A stretch of DNA of 64,000 nucleotides, from the NCBI RefSeq assembly GCF_050483325.1, contig NZ_JBCMYF010000012.1, positions 124,001-188,000 of the forward strand, written 5' to 3'. Position numbers and translations under genes: made by a program. Numbering within the stretch: position 1 is the stretch's first letter; each line of letters begins with the position of its first letter. Below, piece after piece: positions 35,869-45,606 of this stretch. The notes below the pieces were generated by a model. The model ran no database searches. It saw nothing but the letters and a program-made list of their open reading frames with translations, and was not told the DNA's origin. This DNA is from Bacillus_P idriensis_A. GTDB taxonomy: Bacteria; Bacillota; Bacilli; Bacillales; Bacillaceae.

Positions 35869-38004
35869 ATGCCAAAGATTGCAATTGGAGCAGAGTTTTT
35901 AAAAGCAATGTCCAATATACCAAAGTCTGAACAAAAGAAAGTACGTGAATTTACAGAGAAATTTAGGAAAGATCCCACCCAGTTAAGTATCAACTATGAG
36001 CCACTTCATAATGTAAGAGACAATAAAGTTCGTACGGTTAGAATAGGGCTTAACTATAGAGCGGTTGTATTGCATCCGCCAAAAGGTGGTGTTTATATCC
36101 TTGTCTGGGTTGATCATCATGATGAAGCAATGAGGTGGGCACAAAATAAAGTTTTTGAAATTAACAGTGAAACTGGTGCCTTACAGATAGTCGATACTCA
36201 GATTGTTGAAGAAAAAGAAGACAGAGAACTGCCAAATGTACAAGTAGAACAAGAAGGTAAAAAAGAAGAAATAACTTTATATGATGAATTTACAGATAAA
36301 CAGCTCAAAAAAATTGGCGTTCCAAAGCTTTTACTTCCTTCTATTCGTGGATTGAAAACTGAGGAAGAATTAGAGGAAATTCGAGATCATATACCAGATG
36401 AAGCTTATGAAGGTTTACTATCGCTGGCTGCCGGCTTTTCGTTTGAAGAGACCTTAGAAGAGTTAGGTAGAGAAGAAAATGAACGAGAATTTGATACAGA
36501 TGATTTTGAAAAGGCGCTTGAAAATCCAGACACTAAACGTAGATTTGCTACTGTAACATCTAGTGAGGAATTAATTGAAATGTTAAATGCTCCACTTGAA
36601 AAATGGAGAGTATTCTTACACCCAACTCAGAAGAAAATCGTAGAGTCTGATTATAATGGTCCTGTAAGAGTATTAGGTGGAGCAGGAACAGGAAAGACTG
36701 TAGCCGCTATTCATCGAGCTAAGCACCTAGTAGAAAAAGTATACACTAATCCTTCAGAGAAGATATTATTTTTGACCTTTACAGCTAATTTAGCAAAGGT
36801 AATTCGAAATCAGTTAGATACTATTGTTCATGAAAAGCATCGTGATCAAATTACAGTTACTACAGTGCATAGCTTAGCTAATAAGATATTAAAGAAATAT
36901 GATAAAGAATTTCAAACAATTTCATCAAAAAATGTAAAAGATCAAGTAGAAGAAGCATGGAATATTGCTATATCGACAGAAGAGCTAGGATTTGATGGAT
37001 CATTTTATCGTGAAGAATGGGAAGATGTTGTTCAACGCAATGGCGTTACTACAGAAAAAGAGTATTTACGTGTAAAAAGAATGGGTAGAGGAACTCGAAT
37101 TTCAAGGCTACAACGCAAACAAATTTGGAAGATGTTTGAAGATCATAGAAGTTATTTAGGTAGACACAATATCAAGGAATGGGTAGATGTTGTAAGAGAA
37201 GCAAGACTCGCAATAGAACAAAATAAACTAGCATTGCCTTATAAAGCTGCACTTGTAGATGAAGCACAAGATTTACATCCCGAAGATTACAAACTGATTC
37301 GTACGATTATACCTGAAGATAAAAATGATTTATTCATAGTTGGGGACTCTCATCAAAGAATCTATAAAAATAAAGTTGTGCTTAGCCACTGTAATATTAA
37401 TGTACGTGGCGCTCGCTCCAAACGATTAAAAATCAATTACCGTACAACTGAAGAAATAAGAAAATGGGCAGTTTCTATTTTAGAAGGTCATAAATTTGAT
37501 GATTTAGACGAAGGGTTGGATAATCAAAAAGGTTATAAGTCTTTACTTCATGGACTTAATCCTGAAATAAGACACTTTGCCTCCAAAGAAGAAGAACTTA
37601 GCTATATACAAGATGTAATAAAAAGTGCGGGAGCAAACATAGACGATTTATCCAAGATCTGCATTGTTACACGTTCAAACTATCTACTAAGTAATGTTTA
37701 CGAGCCAATGTTTAAACAAGAGAATATACCGTATGTAATTCTTGATCCTAATGATCAACAACAAAAACCTGGTGTTCGTCTGGCAACTATGCACAGAGTA
37801 AAAGGTTTGGAATTTTCACAAATGATAATTGCATCTGTTAATGAAGGGATTGTTCCACCAAAACAAGGAATCGAAAAAGCAGCAGATGAAGTATCTAAAA
37901 ATGATATCTTACAAAGGGAAAAATCTTTGCTTTATGTTGCTGCTACTAGGGCTAGAGACCATTTGACCATCACTTCTTTTGGAGAGCAGAGTAAACTATT
38001 ATAA
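35869..38004 (+). CDS. UvrD/Rep-family helicase with N-terminal RelE/ParE-like domain
   Basis: 711 aa. Residues 1 to about 100 have a RelE/ParE toxin-like pattern: AEFLKAMSNIPKSEQKKVREF, then TVRIGLNYRAVVLHP and YILVWVDHHDEAMRWA. After an acidic linker comes a superfamily 1 helicase: GGAGTGK276TVAA, D464EAQD468, INYRTTEEIR, TMHRVKGLEF (640-649) and YVAATRARDHL. Whether the RelE-like part is a toxin, an RNA-binding or a protein-contact module is unknown; no antitoxin gene is adjacent. It starts 18 bases after the giant helicase and ends the operon. No homologue is part of canonical DISARM, so it is an extra subunit. Confidence 0.82.
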   Translation: MPKIAIGAEFLKAMSNIPKSEQKKVREFTEKFRKDPTQLSINYEPLHNVRDNKVRTVRIGLNYRAVVLHPPKGGVYILVWVDHHDEAMRWAQNKVFEINSETGALQIVDTQIVEEKEDRELPNVQVEQEGKKEEITLYDEFTDKQLKKIGVPKLLLPSIRGLKTEEELEEIRDHIPDEAYEGLLSLAAGFSFEETLEELGREENEREFDTDDFEKALENPDTKRRFATVTSSEELIEMLNAPLEKWRVFLHPTQKKIVESDYNGPVRVLGGAGTGKTVAAIHRAKHLVEKVYTNPSEKILFLTFTANLAKVIRNQLDTIVHEKHRDQITVTTVHSLANKILKKYDKEFQTISSKNVKDQVEEAWNIAISTEELGFDGSFYREEWEDVVQRNGVTTEKEYLRVKRMGRGTRISRLQRKQIWKMFEDHRSYLGRHNIKEWVDVVREARLAIEQNKLALPYKAALVDEAQDLHPEDYKLIRTIIPEDKNDLFIVGDSHQRIYKNKVVLSHCNINVRGARSKRLKINYRTTEEIRKWAVSILEGHKFDDLDEGLDNQKGYKSLLHGLNPEIRHFASKEEELSYIQDVIKSAGANIDDLSKICIVTRSNYLLSNVYEPMFKQENIPYVILDPNDQQQKPGVRLATMHRVKGLEFSQMIIASVNEGIVPPKQGIEKAADEVSKNDILQREKSLLYVAATRARDHLTITSFGEQSKLL

Positions 38005-38453
38005 ATACTGTGGATAGCATTTCAGCGCACTAGTAAAACCTAATAAAGCATATCAAATCCCCATCTTTAGGTGGGGATTATTAGTATTTGACTTTTACTC
38101 CAACCTTACAGGATTAAAGCTTATGGAAATCGGGTTTAACGATTCTTTATTCAATGTAACCTCCTGTTTAAGTATAAATCAATCCATCAAAAGATCTTTA
38201 GAAACACAATCGTAGACGTCAAGTCGATTTCTAGATTTTTTGTCCTATATTACTTAAGCAGTAGGTTAATTGAGCAAAAGTGTAAAAGCTTATCGAGCAA
38301 AAAATGTTCTGTTTATTCTAGCATTTACAATGATTAGGTCAGTCTAACTTTTGAGGGCTTTTTATTATTTCAATTAATATGATAAATAATCATTTTATTC
38401 TCTCAATTGTATAGTGTGGTAAAATTATACATAGACAATTAGGGAGGGATATT
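38005..38453 (+). other. 449-base intergenic region between modules A and B
   Basis: A stem AATCCCCA / TGGGGATT at 38056-38079 probably ends the module A transcript, although its T-run is weak. The rest is AT-rich with no credible ORF. Near the right end TGGTAAAAT (about 38418-38427) resembles an extended -10, and AGGGAGGG at 38441-38448 is the ribosome site of the next gene. Confidence 0.45.
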
Positions 38454-39422
38454 ATGTACTACCCAAATAACATAGAAGATAAATGTTATGAAGAGCAACA
38501 CGTTGAACGTGTTTTACTAGAAATAAAAGCTCATTTTCATGATTACTTTGACGCCTTTATACAATCTGCTGGGGGTACAACATTATCAGAGCAACAAATC
38601 AATATGCTAGCTGAAAAGTTTGGTAGTGAAGGGGCAGTAAAAACTAGCAAAAAAAATACTGCAAATGTACTGAAAAGTCTTATTGCAGATGGAATTGAGA
38701 AATTTGAAAAAGACCGTAAGTCGTATATTGATTTATTAGATGAAGAATGGCTAGAAGAATATGAAGATAATCCTGCTGGGTTTAAAACAAAGCTAAGAAG
38801 TGCTTGCCCCATCATCCGTGTCACCTTAAACAGTAAAGCCAAGGAATTGGATAAGTACCGATATGAATTTGGTATTTCAAACCCAAATGAGTTGCTAGCG
38901 GTTTGCCAAAATTTATCTACCTTTGCAAATAGCTATGCTGAAGAGTGTGAAGAATTTAACTATGACTCTATCGGCACATTAAGTGAACTGGAGTTTGAGG
39001 TACTAGACACTGAGGATTATTCTGTATTTGGAGTTATAGGTGGAGGCATTAAGAGTCATTTCTTATATAAATTACACCCCGCGTTTTTTCCATACCGTTC
39101 AAAAGAAGCAATTTGGGCGCTCTGGTATCTAACAGATAAAAAAACGTTTGAATGTGAAGAAGGTTCCCAGTTTCTCATGATTAATGTAGAAAAAAGTCTT
39201 ACTAACCAAAACTATTTCTATCCTTATGAATTATTTGCTTTTTATGCTTACCAAATTTTTCAGTTATTAAAGAAAGAAGCGGATAAGAATAATGTTCATA
39301 TTCCCACTGAATATCGTTATGTCCTAGTAGATCAATTCTTTGCTTTTATAGCTAAAAAGCATGAGGAAGATATCAAATTTATCTCAAGCAGTTCGGAGGA
39401 TAAACTATACTCATGGATGTAA
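38454..39422 (+). CDS. unknown 322-aa protein, partner of the RecQ-like nuclease
   Basis: No family recognised. Soluble, acidic, mostly helical: the N-terminus (residues 1-60) is Glu/His/Gln rich, there is a repeated EEWLEEYEDNP-type acidic stretch near 98-108, and a central hydrophobic GVIGGGIKSHFLYKLHPAFFPYRSKEAIWALWYL block that may be a conserved core. It overlaps the following helicase by ten bases, so the pair is translationally coupled. Strong AGGGAGGG ribosome site. By position it is the specificity or effector partner of the helicase, which is an inference only. Confidence 0.75.
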   Translation: MYYPNNIEDKCYEEQHVERVLLEIKAHFHDYFDAFIQSAGGTTLSEQQINMLAEKFGSEGAVKTSKKNTANVLKSLIADGIEKFEKDRKSYIDLLDEEWLEEYEDNPAGFKTKLRSACPIIRVTLNSKAKELDKYRYEFGISNPNELLAVCQNLSTFANSYAEECEEFNYDSIGTLSELEFEVLDTEDYSVFGVIGGGIKSHFLYKLHPAFFPYRSKEAIWALWYLTDKKTFECEEGSQFLMINVEKSLTNQNYFYPYELFAFYAYQIFQLLKKEADKNNVHIPTEYRYVLVDQFFAFIAKKHEEDIKFISSSSEDKLYSWM

Positions 39423-41377
39423 AAAAACTGTTTAACCAATGCTTCCCGAAATTAGCAGAACTATTTAGTTTAAATGAATTTCAAAAAAGGGTGATTCAAC
39501 AAGTTCTTACTAGAGAAAATACACTTTGTATTATGCCAACTGGTGGTGGTAAGTCTTTAACCTATTGGTTATCCGGCTTAGGTCTACAAGGTATTACTTT
39601 GGTGATATCCCCTTTAACAGCGCTTATTGATGAACAAGCAATAAAGCTAGAGGAACAGGGATATAAAGTGTTGACATTACATGCTGGAATTGACGCTAAG
39701 AAGCAATTGAAATTGTTAAATGATTTTTACAATGGGGAAATAAATCCTGATTTTATTTTTGCGAGTCCTGAACGGATTTCTACGGATGGGTTATTTGAGT
39801 TTTGCATTAATTCTAGGAAAGATGAATTAAAATTAATTGCAATTGATGAAATTCACTGTGTATCTCAATGGGGGCATAGCTTCCGCCCGTTTTATAAATA
39901 TATTCCTACTTTCTTAAATAATGTTTATGGAGATCAGTGGCCAACCGTTTTAGGATTATCAGCTACTTTAAATAGAAAAGAAGTAGCGGATATTTGTGAT
40001 TCATTCAAGATTAAAAGAGAATCGGTTTTAAAAAGCGAGTTACTAGTACGAACAGAAATCGAATTAAAGACATTTAAGTTTATTAAAGAGGATGAAAAGC
40101 TAGAAAAACTCTGGCAATTACTTATGATTCATCAAAAAGAGAAAACTCTCGTTTATATCTATAGGGTAAAAGGCAAGAACAGTACAGAAGAGCTTGCTAA
40201 GGCTGCGGTGGAGAGAGGAATTAAAGCAACACACTTTCATGGAGATGTGTCATCAAAAGACAAGCAGGGTATAATCGATCAATTTAAAAATAATGAGTTA
40301 GATGTTGTGTTTGCAACTAATGCTTTTGGAATGGGTATTGACATACCCGATATTCGTGTTGTCATCCATTTTATGATCCCAGAATCAGTTGCGCAATATT
40401 ATCAAGAAGTGGGAAGAGCATCACGAGATAAACAAGCTTCCAATGCTTATTTATTGTATTCGAATAAAAATATCGATGTAAAAAAATCACACTTTATTGA
40501 TAAATTATTCCCTACAATGGACGAACTCAAAGAAGCATTCACCAAATTAACCTCTAACAAAAAAGGCTATAAAACACTTTCCTATTTCGAAGACGAAGAT
40601 ATACAAAAATGTCTCCCGTATTTTATCGACATTGGAGTTATTGAGATTGTAGGAAAAGGGATTACAAGTCTTGATGTTTTTACAAATGTGGAGGAACCAG
40701 CGTTATCCGACCTCATCTCGTTAACAAAGACTAAAAATATAATTACAACTATGAAAAGAAGCCAAAAGACCGCCAAAGAGATTAGTGATATTGTCTTTAA
40801 AGCAATTTTTACTGATAAGGTAAGTGTTGAAAAGAGTCTAGGTAAGTGCCTTGTTATAAAAAGTAACCTAGAAGAACTAGATGAACTCACATTCCAACAT
40901 CTTGAGGAATATGGAAATGATAAAAAAGCTTATAAGCACGCGCACTTGAATTATTTTGTACATATTCTTGAAAACTGTGATAACTCAAGAGAATTACATC
41001 AGGAAATAGGCCGTCACCTAGGTGTTCCGAAGTTTCTTTTAGGTAAAATATATGCCACAACAAAAGGCGACCTTGTACGATCTAAATCAGAAGTAATTAT
41101 ATCAAATCTTTTGCACCACCATGGAATCTCCTACGAGTATGAAAAGGAACTATTCTATGACCGAAATAAACGTCTCTCCCCTGATTTTACTATCAAACTA
41201 AATGGTAAAGAGTACTACTGGGAACATTTAGGGATGATTGGAAAAGATGACTATGATACTCGTTGGTTAGAAAAGCAAGCGATTTATCAGCGGTATTTTC
41301 CTGACCAGCTTTTAGTTACTTATGAGAGTCCTGCTTTGACGAAGTCGGTCGAAGCATTATTAACGCAGATTAGATAA
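39413..41377 (+). CDS. RecQ-like helicase with C-terminal endonuclease-like domain
   Basis: 654 aa. RecQ-type motor: MPTGGGKSLTYW (motif I), SPLTALIDEQ (Ia), AIDEIHCVSQWGHSFRPFY (II), LGLSATLNR (III), VVFATNAFGMGIDIPDIRVVIH (V) and YYQEVGRASRD (VI). The typical RecQ zinc and HRDC domains are not evident. The last 110 residues read KSEVIISNLLHHHGISYEYE, then PD591FTI, YYWE604HLGM and a following Lys-rich helix: the PD-(D/E)xK-like domain often fused to helicases. So it probably couples DNA unwinding to cleavage. Only motif-level evidence; a strict ExK is not seen, the second motif being WEH. Confidence 0.78.
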   Translation: MDVKKLFNQCFPKLAELFSLNEFQKRVIQQVLTRENTLCIMPTGGGKSLTYWLSGLGLQGITLVISPLTALIDEQAIKLEEQGYKVLTLHAGIDAKKQLKLLNDFYNGEINPDFIFASPERISTDGLFEFCINSRKDELKLIAIDEIHCVSQWGHSFRPFYKYIPTFLNNVYGDQWPTVLGLSATLNRKEVADICDSFKIKRESVLKSELLVRTEIELKTFKFIKEDEKLEKLWQLLMIHQKEKTLVYIYRVKGKNSTEELAKAAVERGIKATHFHGDVSSKDKQGIIDQFKNNELDVVFATNAFGMGIDIPDIRVVIHFMIPESVAQYYQEVGRASRDKQASNAYLLYSNKNIDVKKSHFIDKLFPTMDELKEAFTKLTSNKKGYKTLSYFEDEDIQKCLPYFIDIGVIEIVGKGITSLDVFTNVEEPALSDLISLTKTKNIITTMKRSQKTAKEISDIVFKAIFTDKVSVEKSLGKCLVIKSNLEELDELTFQHLEEYGNDKKAYKHAHLNYFVHILENCDNSRELHQEIGRHLGVPKFLLGKIYATTKGDLVRSKSEVIISNLLHHHGISYEYEKELFYDRNKRLSPDFTIKLNGKEYYWEHLGMIGKDDYDTRWLEKQAIYQRYFPDQLLVTYESPALTKSVEALLTQIR

Positions 41378-41405
41378 CTGTTATTTTTATATAGGAAGTG
41401 ATTAT

Positions 41406-42077
41406 GTGAGTAAATTTTGGCAGGTTAACTTAATTACGTTGATTATTACTGCATTATTAATTAACGGTTTATTACTGTTGCTAGATAACCTCAATTTTAT
41501 AGATTTTCTAATAGGCTTTTCATTAACTACAGGTGTACAATTTCTTGTTTCTTTATTTTACCTTACGTTAAGAGAGCTTAAAGGCCTTTCTCTTAATTTT
41601 AGTATGTTATTCGGAATTGTACTTATATTTTCGTCTATTGTTATTGTAATATTTGGATGGGATAAACCACAATACTTACTACATAATACTATGGTTTCAA
41701 TATCTCTTGTTGCATATGGACTCAGTTTAAAAGATCTTGTGGATTTGGTTGATGAAGATAAAGAAGATAGTGAAAAGTATTTTAAAGGGTGGATTACAAT
41801 GGTTATTGTTGGTTTTATAGCTTTTATGGTAGTTGCTGTACAACCAATTGCCACTTTCGTTAATGAGACAAACACAGACCTATTCACATTAATCAGTTTG
41901 GGATTAGTGTTAGTTACAATTAGCGTAAAGCAAAACATTTATAATTTAAACAATAGACCATTTTTACCGCCCCTAAAGCTGGATATAAAAAAATCTATTA
42001 AAGAGTTAAGCAAGGAAGAAAATAATGAACTTGAAGAACATATTAAGGAATTTTTAAGACAGAAAAATAAGCTCTAG
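41406..42077 (+). CDS. multi-spanning membrane protein of unknown function
   Basis: 223 aa with about six hydrophobic segments (near residues 9-27, 32-54, 64-84, 92-108, 130-150 and 158-174), then a 40-residue highly charged cytosolic tail (KKSIKELSKEENNELEEHIKEF). A GTG start follows AGGAAGTGA, 28 bases after the helicase stop, consistent with a module B operon. Membrane proteins in defence loci are often effectors that breach the membrane; that role here is speculation. Confidence 0.65.
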   Translation: MSKFWQVNLITLIITALLINGLLLLLDNLNFIDFLIGFSLTTGVQFLVSLFYLTLRELKGLSLNFSMLFGIVLIFSSIVIVIFGWDKPQYLLHNTMVSISLVAYGLSLKDLVDLVDEDKEDSEKYFKGWITMVIVGFIAFMVVAVQPIATFVNETNTDLFTLISLGLVLVTISVKQNIYNLNNRPFLPPLKLDIKKSIKELSKEENNELEEHIKEFLRQKNKL

Positions 42078-42739
42078 ATTACCTAATTTATAGAGAGAAC
42101 TAGTGATTCACTCACAAAAGTATTTCGCTATCTTTGAAAATTCATTATAAATAAGGGGAAGTTATAATTGTAGAAAAATAAGTTTAGCGTACTTAATATG
42201 TGTAGACTATCAGCAACATAAGTCTCTTAAGAACTTATTTCAAGTTCTATTTCAAATATTAGTAATATGGAGATAAGGTTAGGAAAGCTTGTTACTAGTG
42301 GTGGAGCTGGTGATTTAACTGTTCTTGGACCTTACTTTGCTAGAAACAGCTTGTTCAGCATTGTTAGGCAGAATCAAATATATGCTATGTTGAGGTCGTT
42401 GCTAATCTAGAATTAATTTGAAACTAGGCAATAAACTCTCAAACCGGTCACAACAATAATATTTTCTAATTCACTATCGGGTGAGAAAAATAGTATGTAA
42501 AAAAGTTAGAAAAGACTTTTCTTTTGAGGAAAAGTCTTTTTCTTATTGAGTTAAATCAAAAAAGTCTATTCAGAAAAAGCTAGATAGCTTAATGGTTAAG
42601 AGTTTACGCCGAGCTGAAAGCTGCTAGCAATTATACGTTGAGATTTATTTAAGATAATGAACTCGGCAAGTATTAAGACTTTCGGGAGTTATTACGATAT
42701 ATAATTTAGAAATGATACTCCATAGGGAGGCAGAAAGAT
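42078..42739 (+). other. 662-base intergenic region between modules B and C
   Basis: Contains a terminator-type hairpin AAAAGACTTTTC / GAAAAGTCTTTT followed by T residues (42510-42545). A 47-codon frame at 42267-42410 has no ribosome site. The stretch 42576-42700 can fold (CTAGATAGC..., GCCGAGCTGAAAGCTGCTAGC, and CCGAG near 42610 with CTCGG near 42661) and could be a structured leader, but I assign no RNA family. A GGGAGGCAG box precedes the NERD gene. Confidence 0.45.
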
Positions 42740-45592
42740 ATGTTAGAGGTTCGTAAAGGGAAATCTACCAAATCATATGAAAATGAATTTTTTAGGAAAG
42801 TATCGGTTGAGTTAACACAAGTTTTTGAGCAAAGACATTGGAATGGCATCTTATTAGGAATGCCAGAGTGTATGACGCGAGAAGATTTGCAAATTGACTG
42901 TTTGCTGGTTACTGAAAATCAAATAATTATTATTGATTTTAAAGATTATAGCGGAACGCTAGAACTGCCATCTGAGGAAAATTTCAGATTCGGTAGATGG
43001 GCCATTAATGGTGATGTAACTATTAAAGGAGGTAGCTCTCCAAATCCATTTAGTCAAATTGGCAAGCAACGATTGAAGCTGATTAACGAACTTAAATATC
43101 GATTATATGATTTTGAACGTAAGTCTATATCAACCGTAGTCTGTTTTCACGATAAAGTAGAATTCGTTGGAAGGATTCCTAGAAATTTTCAAGTGAGTTT
43201 TTCGATTGTTGATTCAACCAATTATCTTAACAAAATTGTCGACATCATTGATGTCATGGTTGATGGGGATATGAATTATCTGTCGGAAAAGGGAAGACAA
43301 ATTTTCACAGAGACTTTGTTCGTTTCTGATGAATACCAATTTGATATTCAATTTCAACCAAAGTTACACGAAGCGATTGTTGAAGAACGAACTAAAAACA
43401 GCGATTGTCTGCAGCAGATTGGGGAATTTCTACTATCTGATAACAAAATAATGACCCTGACAGGCAATACGCGAAGCGGCAAGACTGCACTCATTCCAGA
43501 TATTAGAGAAATAGCTTTCGATTTAGGCTTCAATGATGTTCCTGTATTTGCTTACTCTAATCGTTTGAGAAGAAAGATGCTGAGGAACAATCCAGATCTA
43601 GAAGAAGTCGATTCCCTATTCAATTCGGTATTTGATTTCAACGGTGAAACAATAGATGAATTCTATAAAAAACTTATTCCTATAAAAGAACATGATGAAA
43701 TTCATGATCAGGATAAAGCACTGTATATTATTGATGATAGCCAGTTGATTACTAATTCGAATTTAGATTCAGATTTTCTACAATTTGGTTCAGGACATTT
43801 ATTAGATGATGTCTTAAGCTATATCGATTTGGAATCCAATCCCGAAAGAAAGATTATTTTTATTGGAGACAAAAATAAGCTGAGTTATGGGTCAAATAAT
43901 GAGAATGCACTTAATCCAGATAATCTGAAAGCGCTTCTTAATAGTAAGAATATTTTAACGGAAACAAGAAATATAGGACTGCCAGATAATGATGGGGATT
44001 CTGAAATCATTAAAGTATGTAATATGATCGCTAAGAATATACGGGCAGACCAATACAATGAATTATTTGTATATTCTAGTGAAGAAATTACAGTTTGTGA
44101 AAAGAAAGACCAAACAAATATATTGAGCCAAGCTTATTTAAATCCCACCAGCAGTAAGATTCTTGCTTTTTCTAATATACAAGCAAACCAAGTAAATATG
44201 TGGATTAAGAAGCATTTAATTAAAAATGGTGGAGAAATAGGGCCAAAAGATTACGTTGTGTTTAATAACACCATTCAAGCTTATGGACCAGCATTAGTGG
44301 AAAATGATTTCTCGCCATTTGCTAATAATGAACAACCTTTTTCTTTTGTTGAACCTAAAAGGGTAGACAACGGTTATTTTGGCGAAGTTATCCATGCTGA
44401 TAAAGATCAAACAATCGAAAAAGTTGTTGTAATTGATGATGAAAAAAAAATATTACGATTTATTCCCTGCCAAATAAAGCTACAAGATGGAAGTATTATT
44501 GAAACTCTTATATTTGATAATTACTTAAAAGCTGTAAAGAATGAGCTGGATAAAAAAGAGATTATTGCTTATCAAATGGTGTTATCGAGTTATGAAAAGG
44601 AGATTTTTAATAAAGAGCCTTTTGAAAAAAGTATGGAATATCAAGAAATGTTGCAATTTCCTGATCAATATACGATAACCATAAAAGGTGGGAAAGAAAT
44701 TATTAGGAATTCCAAAGACAAACGGAAGTTGACTCGTTTTGAAAAATCGTACAGAGATCGGGTACTGAAAAAATTAAAGGTGCCAACAAGCGAATATTTT
44801 AAGCTTTTACATGCATCGAAAGTAAAGTTTGGCTGGGCAATGACAGTCAATAAGGCAATGGCTTATTCTTTTGAAACGGTGTATTTTAATACAGCTCAAG
44901 ATGAAAACCGAGGTAGAACGAATAAGGAATATTTCAAATGGGTTTATACAGGGATATCGAGCGGATTAAATAATATTCAACTAATAAACTGGAAACCAAT
45001 CTCTCCTTTTTTGAAGACGGAATTTAGTGAGTCATCATCCATAAATGCTTCAAATAAAAGCAGGATCATTTTATTGCTTTCCAATGGAGACCAAACTACT
45101 ACCGAACAGCTCCAAAACTATTTGAAAACCCAGCTTTCAGGTGTGGCAACTATCTCAAATATGTCTCCAAAAAAGTATTTGGAGATTGTCACTTTGGAGA
45201 TGAATGAACGAAAAATTGAATTGTTCTTTGACTATAATGGGAGAGGGGAAATGAAGATTCCAAGGTTGAAATCAGGTGAAGATAGGGATTTTGAAATTAT
45301 TTTATCATTACTGAAACCAACCTCAAAGGAGATTCCTAATGAAATAGGAGTAATGAAATCGTTTTTGAAAGAGTTTGCTGCTATCTTAGAAAATTATGAT
45401 ATTAAAATGAAGGTTTTGGACTATCATGAATGGAATTTTATATTGTGTTTTGCCAATCAAAAAAATAATGTAGATATACAACTTTGGTATAAAGGTGATG
45501 GAATGATTTCTAAATTCAGTTACATTTATGGAAGTAAGGAACTTTTCTCAGAAATTGTTGGGTTGATAAAAGAAGTCTATGTTCTTGACTAA
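42740..45592 (+). CDS. NERD-domain nuclease fused to a superfamily 1-like helicase
   Basis: 950 aa. Residues 1-190 form a NERD nuclease-related domain: D53 in QIDCLLV and D66FK68 in IIIIDFKDYSG give the D...DxK active site. P-loop TGNTRSGK248TALI, Walker B-like YIIDDSQ (329-335), and late KFGWAMTVNKAMAYSFETVYFN plus VYTGISSGLN, which replaces the usual VYTALTRA motif VI of UvrD-type enzymes, so the arginine-finger region is degenerate. The C-terminal 200 residues are unassigned. A 613-aa protein follows 14 bases later. NERD/helicase fusions occur in anti-phage and restriction contexts; its activity here is inferred. Confidence 0.75.
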   Translation: MLEVRKGKSTKSYENEFFRKVSVELTQVFEQRHWNGILLGMPECMTREDLQIDCLLVTENQIIIIDFKDYSGTLELPSEENFRFGRWAINGDVTIKGGSSPNPFSQIGKQRLKLINELKYRLYDFERKSISTVVCFHDKVEFVGRIPRNFQVSFSIVDSTNYLNKIVDIIDVMVDGDMNYLSEKGRQIFTETLFVSDEYQFDIQFQPKLHEAIVEERTKNSDCLQQIGEFLLSDNKIMTLTGNTRSGKTALIPDIREIAFDLGFNDVPVFAYSNRLRRKMLRNNPDLEEVDSLFNSVFDFNGETIDEFYKKLIPIKEHDEIHDQDKALYIIDDSQLITNSNLDSDFLQFGSGHLLDDVLSYIDLESNPERKIIFIGDKNKLSYGSNNENALNPDNLKALLNSKNILTETRNIGLPDNDGDSEIIKVCNMIAKNIRADQYNELFVYSSEEITVCEKKDQTNILSQAYLNPTSSKILAFSNIQANQVNMWIKKHLIKNGGEIGPKDYVVFNNTIQAYGPALVENDFSPFANNEQPFSFVEPKRVDNGYFGEVIHADKDQTIEKVVVIDDEKKILRFIPCQIKLQDGSIIETLIFDNYLKAVKNELDKKEIIAYQMVLSSYEKEIFNKEPFEKSMEYQEMLQFPDQYTITIKGGKEIIRNSKDKRKLTRFEKSYRDRVLKKLKVPTSEYFKLLHASKVKFGWAMTVNKAMAYSFETVYFNTAQDENRGRTNKEYFKWVYTGISSGLNNIQLINWKPISPFLKTEFSESSSINASNKSRIILLLSNGDQTTTEQLQNYLKTQLSGVATISNMSPKKYLEIVTLEMNERKIELFFDYNGRGEMKIPRLKSGEDRDFEIILSLLKPTSKEIPNEIGVMKSFLKEFAAILENYDIKMKVLDYHEWNFILCFANQKNNVDIQLWYKGDGMISKFSYIYGSKELFSEIVGLIKEVYVLD

Positions 45593-45606
45593 AGGAAGTG
45601 CAAAAA

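Noticed and set aside
42267..42410. 47-codon frame between modules B and C
   Set aside because: No ribosome site and no recognisable composition; likely chance.
42580..42665. tRNA gene, because TAGCTTAATGGTTAAGAG resembles a D-arm
   Set aside because: No acceptor stem pairing, anticodon arm or GTTCGAATC T-arm follows.
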